In this document: piece by piece, positions 24,592 to 36,649 of the stretch
Layout of the letters: every line of letters starts with the position of its first letter
Position numbering within the stretch: the first letter of the stretch is position 1
Assembly (NCBI RefSeq): GCF_902859625.1
Contig: NZ_CADIJX010000005.1
Location: forward strand, 310,001-374,000
From: Achromobacter pestifer
GTDB taxonomy: Bacteria > Pseudomonadota > Gammaproteobacteria > Burkholderiales > Burkholderiaceae_B
DNA length: 64,000 nt
Direction of reading: 5' to 3'
The notes under the pieces: generated by a model
What the model was told of the DNA's origin: nothing
Database searches by the model: none
Seen by the model: only the letters and a program-made list of their open reading frames with translations
Position numbers and translations under genes: made by a program

Positions 24592-25368
24592 ATGAAACGC
24601 ATCGTCATGCTGGCTGCGGCCTGCGTCATCGCCGTGCCTGCTTTCGCGCAAAACGTGGCAACCGTCAACGGTAAAGCCATTCCGCAAAAGAACCTGGATC
24701 AATTCGTCAAGCTGCTGGTCAGCCAAGGCGCGACCGATTCGCCGCAACTGCGCGAACAGGTCAAGCAGGAAATGATCAACCGCCAGATCTTCGTGCAAGC
24801 CGCCGAATCCACCGGCATCGCCAAGCAAGCCGACGTTCAGACCGAAATCGAACTGGCCCGCCAAGGCATCCTGGTCCGCGCGCTGATGGCCGACTACCTG
24901 GCCAAGAACCCGGTGTCGGACGCCAAGGTCACGGCGGAATACGACAAGATCAAGAAGGAACAGGCTGGCAAGATGGAATACAAGGTCCGTCACATCCTCG
25001 TCGAAGACGAGAAGACGGCCAATGACCTGCTGGCCCAGATCAAGAGCAACAAGAGCAAGTTCGACGACCTGGCCAAGAAGAATTCCAAGGACCCCGGCAG
25101 CGCCGAAAAGGGTGGCGATCTGGGTTGGGCTCCCCCGACCAACTACGTCCAGCCGTTCGCGCAAGCCGTGACCCAGCTGAAGAAGGGCCAATTGGTCGAC
25201 AAGCCGGTGCAAACCCAGTTCGGCTGGCACATCATCATGGTTGACGACACCCGCCCGGTGGAATTCCCCCCGCTGGACCAAGTGCGTCCGCAACTGGAAG
25301 AAATGCTGCGCCAGCAAACCCTGGCCGACTACCAGAAGCAACTGCGCGACAAGGCCAAGATTCAGTAA
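24592..25368 (+). CDS. Periplasmic peptidyl-prolyl cis-trans isomerase, parvulin type
   Basis: 258-residue exported PPIase/chaperone of the PpiC/SurA/PrsA type. It has a signal peptide (MKRIVMLAAACVIAVPAFA, cleavage about residue 19), an N-terminal helical chaperone region, then a single parvulin domain at about residues 128-220 (KVRHILVEDEKTAND, FDDLAKKNSKDPGSAEKGGDLGW, FGWHIIMVDDTRP). The C-terminal helix is charged. It probably helps fold outer-membrane or secreted proteins. A strong terminator follows the gene. Confidence 0.9.
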   Translation: MKRIVMLAAACVIAVPAFAQNVATVNGKAIPQKNLDQFVKLLVSQGATDSPQLREQVKQEMINRQIFVQAAESTGIAKQADVQTEIELARQGILVRALMADYLAKNPVSDAKVTAEYDKIKKEQAGKMEYKVRHILVEDEKTANDLLAQIKSNKSKFDDLAKKNSKDPGSAEKGGDLGWAPPTNYVQPFAQAVTQLKKGQLVDKPVQTQFGWHIIMVDDTRPVEFPPLDQVRPQLEEMLRQQTLADYQKQLRDKAKIQ

Positions 25369-25386
25369 GCCTGCGCCAGACCAGAA

Positions 25387-25416
25387 AACTGCCCGCCAAT
25401 GCGGGCAGTTTTTTTT
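25387..25416 (+). terminator. Rho-independent terminator after the PPIase gene
   Basis: AACTGCCCGC-CAAT-GCGGGCAGTT followed by an eight-T run; textbook intrinsic terminator 18 bp after the stop. Confidence 0.95.
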
Positions 25417-25466
25417 CGCCCTGTCGTTTTGCCGCGATCGGCGGCGAGGCTAGCTTTTGTTAATAT

Positions 25467-25483
25467 TGCGAACCATTCTCAAA
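25467..25483. promoter_or_regulatory. Candidate Fur box upstream of the FecI-type sigma gene
   Basis: TGCGAACCATTCTCAAA resembles the Fur consensus core (AATGATTCTCATT, reading GAACCATTCTCAA) and lies 21-37 bases before the sigma gene start. Iron-dependent repression of the sigma/FecR pair is the usual arrangement for this gene type. The match is imperfect. Confidence 0.5.
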
Positions 25484-25503
25484 CCTATTAGCCAAACTGA
25501 CCC

Positions 25504-26043
25504 ATGCCCTCTCTTGATCGCGCCCAGCATGACGCCCTGCGCGACCTGTACCGCACGCATCATGGCTGGTTGCTGGGCTGGCTGCGGCGCAAACTGGGTT
25601 GCGCCTTCGACGCGGCAGATTGCGCGCACGATACCTTCTTCCGCCTGCTGGGCAACAACGAACTCGCGCAGTTGCAGACACCGCGCGCCTATCTGACGAC
25701 AGTCGCGACACGCCTGATCGTTGACCGAGCGCGGCGCCGCAAGATCGAGGTGGCGTGCCTGGAAAGCTGGGCCACGCTGTACGGGCAAGCCAGCACGCCA
25801 TCCTCTGAATCCCTGGTCCAGGCCGTGCAAGCCCTGGATGCGCTGGCTGCCCTGCTGCACACGCTGCCTGAAAAACCGCGCACGGCATTCTTGCTGCACC
25901 GGCTCGATGGCCTAACCCACGCGCAGATCGCAGAACAGTTGGGTATATCGGCCAGCATGGTCAAGCAATACATCGCCAGCGCGCTGGTGCATTGCTACAC
26001 CGCCACCTTTGGCGCGCCGGCAACCGGCTCGGGCTCCGCATGA
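25504..26043 (+). CDS. ECF RNA polymerase sigma factor, FecI type
   Basis: 179-residue sigma factor of the iron-starvation FecI group. Region 2 (LYRTHHGWLLGWLRRKLGC, DAADCAHDTFFRLL, PRAYLTTVATRLIVDRARR) and region 4 (LDALAALLHTLPEKPRTAFLLHRLDGLTHAQIAEQLGISASMVKQYI) are complete. It overlaps the FecR-type gene by 4 bp and lies upstream of a TonB receptor with an STN signalling domain, the standard cell-surface signalling cassette. It would direct transcription of the receptor gene when the siderophore is bound. Confidence 0.92.
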   Translation: MPSLDRAQHDALRDLYRTHHGWLLGWLRRKLGCAFDAADCAHDTFFRLLGNNELAQLQTPRAYLTTVATRLIVDRARRRKIEVACLESWATLYGQASTPSSESLVQAVQALDALAALLHTLPEKPRTAFLLHRLDGLTHAQIAEQLGISASMVKQYIASALVHCYTATFGAPATGSGSA

Positions 26044-27038
26044 CCGCCACCGTACCCGCCGACGGCCCGCATCCCGCGCAGTCCATTGTGGAACGCGCCG
26101 CGCAATGGTGCGCCACGATCCATGGCGGCGACGCTACAAGCGCCGAACTTGATGCCTGTCGGCGCTGGCGGGCCGAACACCCCGACCACGAACTGGCCTT
26201 GCGCCGCCTGGAAGCAGTCTGGAGCGGTTTCGACACGGCGGCTGCCTGTACCTCGCCCGTAGCGGCGCGCCAGATCATTGCAGCATCGTTAACGCCCGAG
26301 ACACGCCGCCCCCGCGCCAAAGCGGCCGCCTTGCTGGCCGCCATCGTGACCGCTGCGGCGGTCTGGGCCGGCCTGCGTGTGGCGCCCCCCGCCTGGCTGC
26401 TGGCCGACCATCGCACCCGCACGGGCGAATGGCGCGTGGTCGAACTACCCGACCACAGCCGCATCACGCTCAATACCGATTCCGCCATCGACGTGCAATA
26501 CGACGGCGCCCAGCGCCTGATCGCGCTGCGCCGCGGCGAGATACTGGTGGAAGTAGCCAAGGAAGCCAGCGGCCGCCCCTTCATCGTACAGACGCCGGAC
26601 GGCACCGCACAGGCCTTGGGCACACGTTATGTCGTGCGTTTGGCTTCCGGCCACACCGATGTCAGCGTCACCGAATCCATCGTGCGCGCCTGCACGGCCG
26701 CGGCGCCTGCGGCCTGCGTGCAGCTTGCCTCCGGCCAGCGCGCGCGCCTGTCGCCGGCCGGCGTGGCGGGGTTGCCAGACGTCGATCCCGAGGCCGCCCA
26801 GGCGTGGACACACCGGAGCCTGGCCGTGGACAACCAGCCGCTGGCATCGGTGCTGGACGAATTGGCTCGCTACCGCAACGGGCGGATTTCCTATGACGCC
26901 AGTGCATTGGCCGGCCTGCGCGTATCGGGCGTCTTTCCGCTAGACGATACCGACCGCGCCCTGCAAGCACTGCTCTCGAGCCTGCCGCTGACCATCCGGC
27001 GCTGTACCCCATTGCTGGTAGTAGTCGAGCCGCGCTGA
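26040..27038 (+). CDS. FecR-type inner-membrane anti-sigma/sigma regulator
   Basis: 332-residue regulator passing the signal from the receptor to the sigma factor. The cytosolic N-terminal DUF4880-like region has CRRWRAEHPDHELALRRLE-type sequence. A transmembrane segment lies near residues 97-115 (AALLAAIVTAAAVWAGLRV). The periplasmic FecR domain follows (TGEWRVVELPDHSRITLNTDSAI, ALRRGEILVEVAKEA, PFIVQTPDG), then a C-terminal STN-contact-like domain. The ATG at 26040 overlaps the sigma stop; a longer frame from 25992 was rejected. Confidence 0.92.
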   Translation: MTATVPADGPHPAQSIVERAAQWCATIHGGDATSAELDACRRWRAEHPDHELALRRLEAVWSGFDTAAACTSPVAARQIIAASLTPETRRPRAKAAALLAAIVTAAAVWAGLRVAPPAWLLADHRTRTGEWRVVELPDHSRITLNTDSAIDVQYDGAQRLIALRRGEILVEVAKEASGRPFIVQTPDGTAQALGTRYVVRLASGHTDVSVTESIVRACTAAAPAACVQLASGQRARLSPAGVAGLPDVDPEAAQAWTHRSLAVDNQPLASVLDELARYRNGRISYDASALAGLRVSGVFPLDDTDRALQALLSSLPLTIRRCTPLLVVVEPR

Positions 27039-27124
27039 TTATTTTTCAATCGCGACTGTCCATTCCTGGTTTTGGTTCGTCATGACTCATGAGAAGCCCA
27101 GTTTCGGGAAAGGAACCCTACGTC

Positions 27125-29563
27125 ATGAGTCACCCGCAATCCTCCACCCGCGCCCTGACGCACCATGTTTTTGCCGCACTGCTTGGCGCGGCGATGGTTA
27201 CGGCGACAATGCCCGCCGCCCATGCCCAGCAGGCCGCTGCCCTCCAGGCCGATATCCCTGCGGGCCCGCTTGCGCCAGCCCTGAACCGCTATGCGCAACA
27301 TGCGGGACTCGCCCTGTCGTTCGATCCGGCGCTCGCGCAAGGTCAATCCACGCAAGGCCTGCGCGGGGCCGCGACACCCGAGCAGGCGTTCAGCGCGCTG
27401 CTGGCCGGCACCGGTCTGCAAGCCGTACGCGGCGAAGGCAATAATAGCTACACCCTGCGCCGGCAACCCGCAACGGGCGATGTCAGCATCCTGCCCGCTG
27501 TGACGGTCACCGGGCGGCCGGAGAACGCCTGGGGCCCCGTCGAGGGTTACGTGGCCCGCCGCAGCGCAACCGCCACCAAGACCGACACGGCCTTGATCGA
27601 AACCCCGCAATCCATCAGCGTGATTTCGCAGGCCGTCATGGAGGCCCAGGGCGTCAATCGCGTCGACGAAGCCTTGCGATATTCGGCCGGCGTGCGTACA
27701 GAACCCATTTATGACACTCGGCGCGGCACGTTCTTCATCCGCGGCTTCAACGTGTCAAACAACGGGCAGTACCTGGACGGCATGAAACTGGCCTACCCGG
27801 GCGGCTATGCCGGGTGGGAAGTCGACCCCTACACCCTGGAGCGCCTTGAAGTTCTGCGAGGCCCCTCGTCCGTGCTGTATGGACAGAACGTGCCCGGCGG
27901 TCTGGTCAACCAGGTCAGCAAGCGCCCGCAGGATGCCGCGGCGCATGAGCTGTCGGTCCAAGGAGGCAGTTTCGACCGGGCTCAGTTGGCGGGTGACTTC
28001 ACCGGCCCGATCGGCGCGCAAGGCAAGTGGCTATACCGTCTGACGGCCGTGGGCCGCGAGAGCGGAACGCAAACCCGCCATGTGGACGACGACCGGGTAC
28101 TGATCGCGCCATCGCTGACCTGGAAACCCAATGCGGACACCTCATTGACCCTGCTGGCGCAATACCAGAAAGACCGCACCGGCAACACCGCGAACTTTCT
28201 GCCAGCCAAGGGCACACTCTGGTCCACTGACAATGGCCGCATCCCGGTCGATTTCTTCAGCGGCGACCCGACCTACGACGCGACGGACCGCCGCAAGCTG
28301 CAGGCCGGTTATGTGCTGGAGCATCGTGCCAACGACATGCTGACCCTGCGTCAGAACCTGCGCTATTCCACCCTGGAGGTTGATTACAAAAGCCTGGGCG
28401 CCAACGGCGGCTGGGTAGAGCCGCGCGAGCCGCTGCAAAACCTCAGGCGCATCTCGTTGCTGAGCCAGGAGGGTTTCCAGTTGTTCTCGCTGGATAACCA
28501 GGCACAGATCAATCTGGACCATGGCGCCCTCAAGCAGACCCTGCTGTTCGGCGCCGACTACCAGGAGTCCCGCTTCAAGCGTCTGTACGGACTGCGCACC
28601 GCCGCGGTCACGCCCATCAACGCCTTTGACCCGGTCTACGGTTCGCCATTCCCCGGAGCGCGGCCCACGGCATCCAACGAAACCAATCAGACTCGCCGGC
28701 AATTCGGCCTGTACGCCCAGGACCAGTTAAAGCTGCATGAAAAATGGGTGCTGCAACTGGCAGGCCGTTTTGACTGGGCGCGCTCCAGCACCGACGAAAC
28801 GACCCTGTCGACGGGTGCGGTCAAAAGCACGCCCACCGACGACGGCGCATTCAGCGGCAAGGCGGGCTTGGTGTACCTGTCGGACACGGGCCTGGCTCCC
28901 TATGTCAGCTACAGCCAGTCATTCGAACCGGCCAGCGGCTCGGATTTTGGCGGTTCGCCTTTCAAACCCACCCGCGGCAAACAGGTCGAACTGGGCGTGA
29001 AGTACCAGCCGGCGGGCGGTAACAGCTTCGTGCAGGCCTCGGTCTTCGATCTGCGCCAGACCGATGTGCTGACCGCCGATATCCTGCACCCCGGGTTTAG
29101 CGTACAGACGGGCGAGGTCCGTTCGCGCGGGCTCGAATTGGAAGGCACCTGGGCCGTCACGCGCGATCTGAACCTGATGGCCTCCTACACCTACAACGAT
29201 GCCAAAGTGACGAAAGCTGCGGCGACCGCCGTCAATCTGGGCAAACGGCCGGCCTATCTTGCCGATCATATGGCCTCGGTCTGGGCCGACTACCGTATTG
29301 GTGGATCAGGTCCGCTGGCCAATCTGTGGTTCGGCGCCGGGGTGCGCTACATGGGTTCCACCAACGATATTCCCGACACCTTCAAGGTGCCGGCATATAC
29401 GCTGGTGGATGCGGCATTGCGCTACGACTGGAACCGCTACCGGCTTTCGCTGAACGCCAGCAATCTGTTCAACCGCCAGTACGTCGCGGCATGCGACAGC
29501 GTGACGAACTGCTATTACGGCATCGAGCGCGCGATCATGGCCAAGCTGAGCTACCACTGGTAG
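27125..29563 (+). CDS. TonB-dependent hydroxamate-type siderophore receptor with STN domain
   Basis: 812-residue outer-membrane receptor. The signal peptide ends near AHAQQ (about residue 36). An STN signalling domain follows (ADIPAGPLAPALNRYAQHAG to about residue 115), then a TonB box region near TVTVTGRPEN, the plug (ETPQSISVISQAVMEAQGV, FFIRGFNVSNNGQYLDG, LEVLRGPSSVLYGQNVPGG) and a barrel ending in aromatic residues (AKLSYHW). The C-terminal YVAACDSVTNCYYGIERA resembles FhuA/FoxA hydroxamate receptors. The ligand is inferred as a ferric hydroxamate. With FecI/FecR types upstream it forms a self-inducing transport cassette. Confidence 0.92.
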   Translation: MSHPQSSTRALTHHVFAALLGAAMVTATMPAAHAQQAAALQADIPAGPLAPALNRYAQHAGLALSFDPALAQGQSTQGLRGAATPEQAFSALLAGTGLQAVRGEGNNSYTLRRQPATGDVSILPAVTVTGRPENAWGPVEGYVARRSATATKTDTALIETPQSISVISQAVMEAQGVNRVDEALRYSAGVRTEPIYDTRRGTFFIRGFNVSNNGQYLDGMKLAYPGGYAGWEVDPYTLERLEVLRGPSSVLYGQNVPGGLVNQVSKRPQDAAAHELSVQGGSFDRAQLAGDFTGPIGAQGKWLYRLTAVGRESGTQTRHVDDDRVLIAPSLTWKPNADTSLTLLAQYQKDRTGNTANFLPAKGTLWSTDNGRIPVDFFSGDPTYDATDRRKLQAGYVLEHRANDMLTLRQNLRYSTLEVDYKSLGANGGWVEPREPLQNLRRISLLSQEGFQLFSLDNQAQINLDHGALKQTLLFGADYQESRFKRLYGLRTAAVTPINAFDPVYGSPFPGARPTASNETNQTRRQFGLYAQDQLKLHEKWVLQLAGRFDWARSSTDETTLSTGAVKSTPTDDGAFSGKAGLVYLSDTGLAPYVSYSQSFEPASGSDFGGSPFKPTRGKQVELGVKYQPAGGNSFVQASVFDLRQTDVLTADILHPGFSVQTGEVRSRGLELEGTWAVTRDLNLMASYTYNDAKVTKAAATAVNLGKRPAYLADHMASVWADYRIGGSGPLANLWFGAGVRYMGSTNDIPDTFKVPAYTLVDAALRYDWNRYRLSLNASNLFNRQYVAACDSVTNCYYGIERAIMAKLSYHW

Positions 29564-29567
29564 ACGA

Positions 29568-29603
29568 AAAAAGGTTGCGGGCCTCAGGGCACGCAACCTT
29601 TTT
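29568..29603. terminator. Bidirectional terminator between receptor and ligA
   Basis: AAAAAGGTTGCG (29568-29579) and CGCAACCTTTTT (29592-29603) form a 12-bp stem with a 12-base loop between convergent genes. Confidence 0.88.
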
Positions 29604-29622
29604 CCGCGGAGGTAGGACACGC

Positions 29623-32804
<3,182 letters not shown>

Positions 32805-32850
32805 GTGTAAATCCCGCGCCAACAGGGCGGCGCCTTTCTAAATATTGGGT

Positions 32851-35800
32851 TTATGCCGCTTCGGAGGCCATCATTTGCACGGCCGAATCTATATCTACCG
32901 CAACGATACGCGAAACCCCTTGCTCTTGCATGGTTACCCCGATCAGTTGCTTTGCCATCTGCATGGCGATCTTGTTGTGCGAGATGAACAGGAATTGGGT
33001 TTGTTCGCTCATGTTGGCGACCAGGTTCGCATAGCGTTCCGTGTTGGCGTCGTCCAGCGGCGCGTCCACTTCGTCCAGCAGGCAGAACGGCGCCGGATTC
33101 AGTTTGAACAGCGCAAACACCAGCGCGGTCGCGGTCAGTGCCTTTTCGCCCCCCGACAGCAGGTGAATCGTGCTGTTGCGCTTGCCCGGGGGCTGCGCCA
33201 TCACCTGCACGCCAGCGTCCAGGATTTCCTCGCCGGTCATGCTGAGCTTGGCCTCGCCCCCACCGAAAAGCTTGGGGAAGAGTTCGCCAAAGTGACCGTT
33301 CACGATGTTGAACGTCTCTTGCAGCAGTTCGCGGGTTTCGCGGTCGATCTTGCGGATGGCGTCTTCCAGGGTTTCGATGGCGGTCATCAAGTCCTGGTTC
33401 TGGGAATCCAGGAACCCCTTGCGTTCGCGCGAGGTGTTCAGTTCGTCCAGCGCGGCCAGGTTGACCGAGCCCAGAGACTCGATCTGGCGCGAGATACGAC
33501 CCACTTCCTGCTGCAACCAACTGGCGCGGCGCCATTCGTCCGGCTGGTTGGCCAGATCCTGGGCCAGCGCCTCGCGGTCGACTTCCCGGGCATTCAATTG
33601 CTCGGTGAATTGTTCTTCGGCCAGGCGGGCAGCCTGTTCCTGCAACTGTAGTTCCATGATGCGCGCGCGGCGCGGTTCCAGCGTTTGCTCTTGCTGCTGC
33701 CGGTCTTCGTCGGCACCGCGCAGCAAGGCGGCCAGATTTTCCATTTCCTGGCGTGCGCGCGACAGCGCTTCTTCACGCTCGGCGCGCGATTCCAGTGCGT
33801 CCTGCAAGCCGGCCTGGGAGGCGGAGGCGTCCAGTTCGGCCAGGTCCACCATCAGTTGCTCAAGCTCGACCGAGCCGCGCTGGCTCTGGTCGGCGGCCAG
33901 TTGCTGGTTGCGCTGCAAATCGGTGATGCGGACCTGGATGCCGCGTTCAGCGAACTCGGCTTCCTGGGCGGCGCGCTCCAGCTCGCGCAGGCGGGTTCGG
34001 GCCGCCTCGGCCTGGGCGGCCAGCGTTTCACCATCGATCTCGGCGTCGGCGAAGCGGGATTGATGCTCGGCCAGTTCCTCGTCCAGGGTCTCGAAGCGGG
34101 CTTCAGCCTCTTCGCGGGTGGCTCGCAGGTCTTCTTCCTGGACCTTGATTTCTTCCAGGTCCTGGCGCAAGCGCGATGCGCGTTCGCCGGATTGCTCCGC
34201 CTGCTGCTGCAAGCGCGAGTGTTCCAGCTGGATGTCGTGCACCCGGCGCGTGACCTCGGCCACGCGCGTGCGCGCCGGGGCGATGGCCTGGGACACCTGC
34301 TGCCATGCAGCTTCGGCGCGGGCGACGCCAGCGCGCGCCTGATCGGCGATCAGTTGCTGCGCCTTGATCTCGCGTTGCAGGTTTTCAATTTCTTGCTGGC
34401 GGGCCAACAGGCCAGCCTGCTCGGAGTCCGGCGCGTAAAACCGCACGCTGTGCGCGTCGATCAGATGGCCGGCCTTGACCACGCAGGCGCTGCCCGCGGG
34501 CAAGGTGGCGCGCATGGCCAGGGCCTGCGTCACGTCGGTGGCGGTATAGATGCCCGCCAGCCATTCGTTCAAGAGCGTGCGCAGGTCGGGATCGGTGATG
34601 CGCAGCAGGCTGGCCAGCGGCGTCAGCCCGGCAGGCGCGGGAGGCACCGGGGCCGCGACCGGCAATTGGTAGAACGCCAGGCGGGCAGGCGGCGCATCTT
34701 CGGCGAAGGCGCGGGCCCAGTCCAGGTTGCGCACTTCCATCGACGCCATGCGCTCGCGCAGCGCGGATTCCAGGGCGGTTTCCCAGCCCGGCTCCACATG
34801 CAGCTTCTGCCACAGGCGCGACAGGCCGGCCAGTTCATGCTTGGCCAGCCAGGGCTCAAGCGCGCCCTGCTTCTGCACGTCTTCCTGCAACTTCACGAGC
34901 GCCGACAGGCGGGCTTCCAGGCGTGCCAGGTTCTGCGCATCGGTCTGGGCGGCGGCCTGGGCGCGGCTGCGCTCGGCGTCCGCTTCCGGCACGCGGCCTT
35001 CCAGCGTGGCCAGTTCTTCCTGGGCTTCTTCCAGCTGGTCTTCGCCCGCCAGACGGTCGCCGGCCAGTTGCTCCAGGCGCACCGGGTCCGGCGCGTGCAA
35101 TTCGCGCAGTTCCTGCTGCAAACGCTCGCGGCGCTGCTCCAGGACCTGCATCTGGCGATCGGCGTCGCGCTGGGTTTGGGCAACCAGCGCCAGGTTCTGT
35201 TCAACACGAGCCAGGGCGGCGCGCATTTCGTCGCGGCCCGAAGCGGCTTCGCGCACACGTTGCTCAACCGAGGGCAGGCCCGCCTGGGCATCCTCGGCGG
35301 TGGCACGCGCCTCTTCGGTGCGGGCGGCAGCGGTGGCCAGGTCATCCTCGGCCTGGGCGATCTGTTCGGTGCAGTGTTCGCGCTGGCTCGTCCATTCCGC
35401 GATCTGCTGCTGCAACTGGTCGCGGCGCGACTGCAAGCGGTTGCGGGAATCCACCACGTGGCGGATTTCGGCTTCCAGGCGGCTGACCTGGGCGTTGGCT
35501 TCGTACAGCGCGCCCTGGGAGGTGTGGACGGCATCGCTGGCGGCGTAGTGGGCCTGGCGCCGGGATTCCAGCGCGGCTTCGCCCGCTCGCAGCCCGGCAA
35601 TGGCGGCTTCCAGTTCATTCTGGGCCTGCGCCATTTCCTGGACTTTCTTGGCGCGCTCTTCGCGCGCCCCGGTTTCCTTCAGGAACCACAGCGCATGCTG
35701 CTTCTTTTCGCCGTCAGCCTGAAGTTCGCGGTAGCGCGTGGCCACTTCGGCCTGCGCTTCCAGCTTTTCCAGCTGGCTGTTCAATTCCCGCAGGATGTCT

Positions 35801-36384
35801 TCGACGCGGGTCAGGTTCTCGCGCGTGTCGGACAAGCGGTTTTCGGTTTCGCGGCGGCGTTCCTTGTAGCGCGACACGCCGGCCGCTTCTTCCAGGAATA
35901 CCCGCAGTTCTTCGGGACGCGCCTCGATCAGGCGGTTGATCATGCCCTGCCCGATGATGGCGTAACCACGCGCGCCCAGGCCGGTGCCCAGGAAGATGTC
36001 GTGGATGTCGCGGCGGCGGACTTGCTGGTTATTGACGAAATAGCTGCTGGTGCCATCGCGCGTCAGCACGCGGCGCACGGCGATTTCAGCGTAGGTGCTC
36101 CATTGGCCGGCGGCACGCCCTTCGCTGTTGTCGAACACCATTTCCACGGATGCCCGGGCGGCCGGCTTGCGGTTGCCAGAGCCGTTGAAAATGACGTCCT
36201 GCATGGACTCGCCGCGCAACTCGGAGGCCTTGGCCTCACCCAGCACCCAGCGTACTGCGTCAATGATGTTCGATTTTCCACAGCCGTTGGGACCCACCAC
36301 GCCGACCAATTGGCTGGGCACGGGGATCACGGTGGGATCAACGAAGGACTTGAAGCCGGCGAGTTTTAGCTGAGTGAGACGCAC
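32851..36384 (-). CDS. smc: Chromosome segregation/condensation ATPase SMC
   Basis: 1177-residue SMC protein, the core of bacterial condensin for chromosome organisation. The N-terminal Walker A is GPNGCGKS (residues 31-38). Two long coiled-coil arms flank a hinge at about residues 510-660, and the C-terminal head has the ABC signature LSGGEKALTATALVFA and Walker B FCLLDEVDAPLDD. Length and architecture match Smc rather than MukB. ScpA/ScpB partners are not in the window. It is first in the smc-zipA-ligA cluster and divergent from lplT. Confidence 0.97.
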   Translation of the reverse strand: MRLTQLKLAGFKSFVDPTVIPVPSQLVGVVGPNGCGKSNIIDAVRWVLGEAKASELRGESMQDVIFNGSGNRKPAARASVEMVFDNSEGRAAGQWSTYAEIAVRRVLTRDGTSSYFVNNQQVRRRDIHDIFLGTGLGARGYAIIGQGMINRLIEARPEELRVFLEEAAGVSRYKERRRETENRLSDTRENLTRVEDILRELNSQLEKLEAQAEVATRYRELQADGEKKQHALWFLKETGAREERAKKVQEMAQAQNELEAAIAGLRAGEAALESRRQAHYAASDAVHTSQGALYEANAQVSRLEAEIRHVVDSRNRLQSRRDQLQQQIAEWTSQREHCTEQIAQAEDDLATAAARTEEARATAEDAQAGLPSVEQRVREAASGRDEMRAALARVEQNLALVAQTQRDADRQMQVLEQRRERLQQELRELHAPDPVRLEQLAGDRLAGEDQLEEAQEELATLEGRVPEADAERSRAQAAAQTDAQNLARLEARLSALVKLQEDVQKQGALEPWLAKHELAGLSRLWQKLHVEPGWETALESALRERMASMEVRNLDWARAFAEDAPPARLAFYQLPVAAPVPPAPAGLTPLASLLRITDPDLRTLLNEWLAGIYTATDVTQALAMRATLPAGSACVVKAGHLIDAHSVRFYAPDSEQAGLLARQQEIENLQREIKAQQLIADQARAGVARAEAAWQQVSQAIAPARTRVAEVTRRVHDIQLEHSRLQQQAEQSGERASRLRQDLEEIKVQEEDLRATREEAEARFETLDEELAEHQSRFADAEIDGETLAAQAEAARTRLRELERAAQEAEFAERGIQVRITDLQRNQQLAADQSQRGSVELEQLMVDLAELDASASQAGLQDALESRAEREEALSRARQEMENLAALLRGADEDRQQQEQTLEPRRARIMELQLQEQAARLAEEQFTEQLNAREVDREALAQDLANQPDEWRRASWLQQEVGRISRQIESLGSVNLAALDELNTSRERKGFLDSQNQDLMTAIETLEDAIRKIDRETRELLQETFNIVNGHFGELFPKLFGGGEAKLSMTGEEILDAGVQVMAQPPGKRNSTIHLLSGGEKALTATALVFALFKLNPAPFCLLDEVDAPLDDANTERYANLVANMSEQTQFLFISHNKIAMQMAKQLIGVTMQEQGVSRIVAVDIDSAVQMMASEAA

Positions 36385-36448
36385 AGTACGATGACGACGG
36401 GGTGGGTTGAACGAAAGGCGTTAACGGACCTGCCGCATAGATTGCAAA

Positions 36449-36467
36449 CCGGCCCATCAAGGGCCGG
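36449..36467. other. Hairpin in the smc-lplT divergent region
   Basis: CCGGCCC-ATCAA-GGGCCGG, a perfect 7-bp stem without a T-tract, lies in the 265-bp gap between smc and lplT, on the smc leader side. Function unknown. A minus-strand TATCAT (36489-36484) may be the smc -10 and a plus-strand TATACT (36570-36575) the lplT -10; both lack good -35 partners. Confidence 0.4.
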
Positions 36468-36649
36468 CTCACACATGGGTCGTATGATACCGCAGGCAGT
36501 CTGTCCCTAAACGTGAACAACGGTCAACCCGCGGGCAAACGCTCAATGGGTTCCCGTCCGGCCACCGGCTATACTCCCTGACACTTTTTGGCACGACACA
36601 TAATTTTCACGCGGACTGGCCAGGCCCAGGCCAAAGAACGGGGACATTC

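Noticed and set aside
33685..36369. 894-residue open frame on the plus strand across smc
   Set aside because: It is antisense to smc, whose SMC motifs are complete; the long frame follows from high GC content and codon bias.
36484..36512. smc promoter with TATCAT
   Set aside because: The matching -35 position (GTTTAG on the minus strand) is too weak to call a promoter.
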